A stretch of DNA of 64,000 bases, taken from assembly GCF_000831645.3 (NCBI RefSeq), contig NZ_CP012559.1:1860001-1924000 (forward strand), written 5' to 3'. This stretch comes from Companilactobacillus heilongjiangensis. Lineage in GTDB: Bacteria > Bacillota > Bacilli > Lactobacillales > Lactobacillaceae. Positions 61,189 through 64,000 of this stretch are shown piece after piece. Made by a program: the position numbers and the translations under genes. The notes beneath the pieces are model-generated. The model made no database searches and was not told the DNA's origin. It was given only the letters and a program-made list of their open reading frames with translations. The stretch's first letter is position 1; each line of letters starts with the position of its first letter.

Positions 61189-62652
61189 TTATTTACGCCA
61201 TTCCCAAACTGTCCCTTTCAAATCAGAAGAATTGTTTTCTATCTTAAGAACACTAGGCAAATCATTTAAGAAAAACCTGCCTGTCATAACGGAATAACCA
61301 TTATCAATATAGCATTCAAAAACTGATACATCTATGACAAGTCGAATCTTCACAGACTTATGAGCTTTGACGCTGCTGATTCTTGTCCGGCCGAACTTTT
61401 CACCAAATGGATTACCAGTCTGACTACGATCAACCTTAATTTCACCTTTATTTGTATCTATTGAAAACTCTAAATAGCCATCATCTTTAGCATTAGCAAC
61501 TTTAAGATTCAATGTAGTATTAGCAGGAACTGTTATCTCTGTTTCAAAACTACCATTATTTCTATCTAGGTCAATTTGTTCAGATTCACCATCCAAGTTA
61601 ACTTCAGTAGTTCTCAACTCTTTAACTTCGGCGACTGGATTTTGATATAGATGACCATCCCTCATCGTCAATTCCTTAATCAAGCTCAAACAGTGTGCCC
61701 AATTTTCTGAATCCGTTGGATAGTCTATTTCGGGCAAGCCAATCCAACTCACTGCTAAAGCACGACCATCCGGAGCATTGATAGCTTCTGTAGCATAGGC
61801 ATCAAAACCATCATCCAACAATTGCGGATGGCTAGCATTTTCAACTTTGGCATTCTTCAAATCAATACCATCCAAAACAGAATAGACATTTGGATAAATA
61901 TTTTGATAATTTAATTCATTTTTGTCTAATCCTTGAGGACAGAAAATCAATACCGGTTTATCATCGATAAAAATTAAATTAGGACATTCAACCATGTAAC
62001 CTGTTATCTTGCCGTCAAGGTTTAATTCACCGTTAAAGTTCCAATCCTCTAGGCCATCAGACTCATAAACTAATGCTGCTCCATTATTATCATTGGTTTG
62101 ACCACCCACAATGGCAAAATACTTGCCATTCTTTTGAATAATATACGGATCACGAATCGAAGTTGTATATCCCTCAGGAGCATTGACAATTAAAGGTTTA
62201 GATAACTTCTCAATCTGGTTATCTCGATTCATCCAGGCACCTAATTGATATGATTCTCTTTTCCAATCTTTTGTTCGAACGTTACCTGTATACATGATAA
62301 ATAACTTATCGTTAACAGGAATTGCTGTTCCTGTGTAAGCCCCATGGGAATCATATTTAGTGTCTGGCTTAATTGCCAAACCTTCATCTTCCCAATCAAC
62401 CAAGTTTTTCGAAGTCAAATGTTTCCAAGACTTTAAGCCATGGACAGGTCCAAATGGGAAAACTTGATAAAATAGATTCCATTTACCGTTAAAGTAAGAA
62501 AAGCCGTTGGGATCATTCAACAAACCTGAATCAGGTTGAATGTGATGTTTCATTCTCCATTTTGATTGTTGAACTTGTTTCTTCAAGTCAGCTACCTTTG
62601 AATCTGACCATTCATTATAAGGTGTATATCTCGTTTGTCGATTCCAAATCAT
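61189..62652 (-). CDS. scrB: Sucrose-6-phosphate hydrolase (GH32)
   Basis: 487 residues. Cleaves sucrose-6-phosphate made by ScrA to glucose-6-phosphate and fructose. GH32 motifs: nucleophile Asp in LLNDPNGFSYFNG, SIRDPYI, and the acid/base Glu in MVECPNLI. A C-terminal beta-sandwich domain ends the protein (FECYIDNGYSVMTGRFF). ATG 62652 is chosen since AAGGAG is 6 bases upstream; the in-frame ATG eight codons earlier has no such site. Confidence 0.95.
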   Translation of the reverse strand: MIWNRQTRYTPYNEWSDSKVADLKKQVQQSKWRMKHHIQPDSGLLNDPNGFSYFNGKWNLFYQVFPFGPVHGLKSWKHLTSKNLVDWEDEGLAIKPDTKYDSHGAYTGTAIPVNDKLFIMYTGNVRTKDWKRESYQLGAWMNRDNQIEKLSKPLIVNAPEGYTTSIRDPYIIQKNGKYFAIVGGQTNDNNGAALVYESDGLEDWNFNGELNLDGKITGYMVECPNLIFIDDKPVLIFCPQGLDKNELNYQNIYPNVYSVLDGIDLKNAKVENASHPQLLDDGFDAYATEAINAPDGRALAVSWIGLPEIDYPTDSENWAHCLSLIKELTMRDGHLYQNPVAEVKELRTTEVNLDGESEQIDLDRNNGSFETEITVPANTTLNLKVANAKDDGYLEFSIDTNKGEIKVDRSQTGNPFGEKFGRTRISSVKAHKSVKIRLVIDVSVFECYIDNGYSVMTGRFFLNDLPSVLKIENNSSDLKGTVWEWRK

Positions 62653-62687
62653 TTTTGACTCCTTCTTACTCTTCATTCGTTGTTACA

Positions 62688-62872
62688 AGTATAAAACCGC
62701 TTACACATAATTGTCAAACGTTTATCAATTTATATGACATTTTATCATTTTAAATTTTCAAATACATGTCTTTTCTTATATTTAGGTATGCCTTAGCAAA
62801 ATTATATTCTTTGGTAAGCGCTTGACAAATGATTAATAGTTGCTATGATAGTTTTTGTGTAAAGCGTTTACA
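62688..62872. promoter_or_regulatory. Divergent scrA/scrB promoters with LacI/cre-type operators
   Basis: scrA side: TTGACA (62822-62827), 16-bp spacer, TATGAT (62844-62849) with TG extension, and the perfect palindrome TGTAAAGCGTTTACA (62858-62872) at the start site. GGTAAGCGCTTGACA overlaps the -35. scrB side (minus strand): TTGACA (62717-62712), 18 bp, TATACT (62693-62688), with TGTGTAAGCGGTTTTA in the spacer. Sites fit ScrR and/or CcpA. Confidence 0.75.
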
Positions 62873-62898
62873 AAATATTTTTTTGAGGAGTGATCCAT

Positions 62899-64000
62899 AT
62901 GAATCATAAGGAAGTCGCAAGTCGTGTTCTTGCAGCCGTCGGTCCAAACAACATTCAAGCCGCAGCACATTGTGCCACACGTTTAAGATTGGTCATTAAA
63001 GACGAATCTAAAATAGATCAAGCCGCTTTGGATAATGATCCTGATGTAAAAGGAACATTTGAAACTAACGGTCAATATCAAATAATCATCGGACCCGGAG
63101 ATGTTGATAACGTCTACGATGCATTAATTGCCCAAACTGGTCTTAAAGAGGCCACTCCAGACGATATTAAAGCTGTTGCCAGTGCTGGTAAACGCAAGAA
63201 TCCTTTAATGGATTTTCTAAAAGTTCTTTCTGATATTTTTATTCCAATTATTCCAGCCCTAGTTGCTGGTGGTTTACTAATGGCACTAAACAATGTTCTT
63301 ACAGCTGAACATCTATTCATGGCCAAATCCGTCGTTGAAGTTTATCCCGGATTAAAGGGCGCTGCAGAAATGATTAACGCCATGGCTAGTGCTCCATTTA
63401 CATTTTTACCTATTCTATTAGGTTTCTCCGCCACAAAACGTTTTGGTGGAAATCCTTATCTAGGTGCGGCCATGGGTATGGCAATGGTTCTACCATCACT
63501 TGTTAATGGTTACAGTGTTGCCGCTGTTACAGCCGCTGGTAAAATGCCTTACTGGGATATCTTCGGTCTTCACGTTGCTCAAGCCGGATACCAAGGACAA
63601 GTTCTTCCAGTTCTAGCTGTTGCATATATACTTGCTACATTGGAGAAATTCTTCCACAAACACATTAAGAGTGCTTTTGATTTCACATTTACACCAATGT
63701 TATCAATCGTTATTACTGGTTTCTTAACATTTACTATTGTCGGTCCTGTTCTTAGAGCCGTCAGTGATGCTTTAACAAATGGTCTTGTTGGTCTTTACAA
63801 TACAACCGGCTGGATCGGTATGGGTATCTTTGGTTTATTCTACTCAGCAATTGTTATTACTGGTTTACACCAAACATTCCCTGCTATCGAAACACAATTA
63901 CTTGCTAATGTTGCTAAAACTGGTGGTTCATTTATTTTCCCAGTTGCTTCAATGGCTAACATCAGTCAAGGTGCTGCTACTCTTGCTATTTTCTTTGCAA
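62899..64000 (+). CDS. scrA: Sucrose PTS transporter EIIBC, N-terminal part (cut by window end)
   Basis: The 367 codons present comprise an EIIB domain (phosphorylated Cys25 in HCATRLRLV) and most of the EIIC membrane domain (from [30 protein letters not shown] loop). It imports sucrose and phosphorylates it using HPr from the ptsHI genes. Whether an EIIA domain follows lies beyond the window. ATG 62899 follows GAGGAGTGATCCAT. Divergent from scrB. Sucrose specificity is inferred from the neighbours. Confidence 0.93.
   Translation, partial: MNHKEVASRVLAAVGPNNIQAAAHCATRLRLVIKDESKIDQAALDNDPDVKGTFETNGQYQIIIGPGDVDNVYDALIAQTGLKEATPDDIKAVASAGKRKNPLMDFLKVLSDIFIPIIPALVAGGLLMALNNVLTAEHLFMAKSVVEVYPGLKGAAEMINAMASAPFTFLPILLGFSATKRFGGNPYLGAAMGMAMVLPSLVNGYSVAAVTAAGKMPYWDIFGLHVAQAGYQGQVLPVLAVAYILATLEKFFHKHIKSAFDFTFTPMLSIVITGFLTFTIVGPVLRAVSDALTNGLVGLYNTTGWIGMGIFGLFYSAIVITGLHQTFPAIETQLLANVAKTGGSFIFPVASMANISQGAATLAIFFA

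Noticed and set aside
20979-64000. Sigma-54 (-24/-12) promoters in the window
   Set aside because: TGGCAC occurrences were seen but none has TTGC at the right distance, so no sigma-54 target is claimed here.

Overview
The window reads as the chromosome of a low-GC Gram-positive of the Lactobacillaceae. The evidence is the CIRCE-type heat-shock operator, HPr/enzyme I, cre-type boxes, WxL and LPXTG-type surface proteins, SLAP-like cell-wall modules and a lactobacillus-style sucrose PTS locus. A Companilactobacillus-like species is my guess for the genus; nothing here proves it. About 48 protein genes are readable. No rRNA, tRNA, CRISPR array or intact transposase gene was found.

Layout. 1-5.3 kb: an MMPL exporter (cut by the window edge) divergent from a TetR regulator, a membrane/TIM44-like gene pair, then ptsHI. 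5.6-7.8 kb: clpE under a CIRCE operator. 8-12.6 kb: a candidate small RNA, a surface-gene remnant, a WxL-like protein and a MucBP-like protein. 12.9-19.3 kb: a CadD-like metal exporter with a CzrA-type sensor, deoC-gntR, an esterase, an MFS transporter and a protein I do not recognise. 19.4-25.9 kb: an AEC transporter, sigma-54, and a TetR/YhgE-Pip pair. 26-35 kb: an LPXTG adhesin behind a structured leader, a small SLAP protein, a SorC regulator, brnQ and a GH73 autolysin. 35-40 kb: prfC and a CNNM/CorC-type protein. 40.1-44.9 kb: a cysteine supply operon (MetA-fold acyltransferase, cysK, three-gene amino acid ABC importer) preceded by a Cys-Cys-Cys leader peptide and an attenuator-like terminator. 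45-55 kb: a BspA-like surface protein and two paralogous lectin-WxL proteins. 55-58.4 kb: a DUF402 protein, recX and rlmD. 58.5-64 kb: the sucrose locus (nonsense-broken GH13 glucosidase, scrR, scrB, and divergent scrA cut by the window end).

The most striking content is intergenic. Eighteen copies of a repeat of about 150-195 bp are scattered through the window. Each has a long outer palindrome enclosing three inner hairpins, so it can fold as a four-way junction. The termini are conserved (GCCG-Y-CTCC type), but the outer arms are largely unrelated in sequence between copies and still self-complementary, and the inner hairpins change on both sides together. Most copies sit as convergent pairs separated by AT-rich spacers of about 150-520 bp, and collapsed remnants are visible. 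I do not recognise this as a named family. A second, unrelated hairpin repeat (two copies) lies just downstream of two surface-protein genes.

The second notable system is the cysteine operon leader: a 33-codon ORF with three consecutive Cys codons, mutually exclusive pairings around the start and Cys codons, and a terminator. These are the parts expected of ribosome-mediated attenuation of cysteine biosynthesis and uptake.
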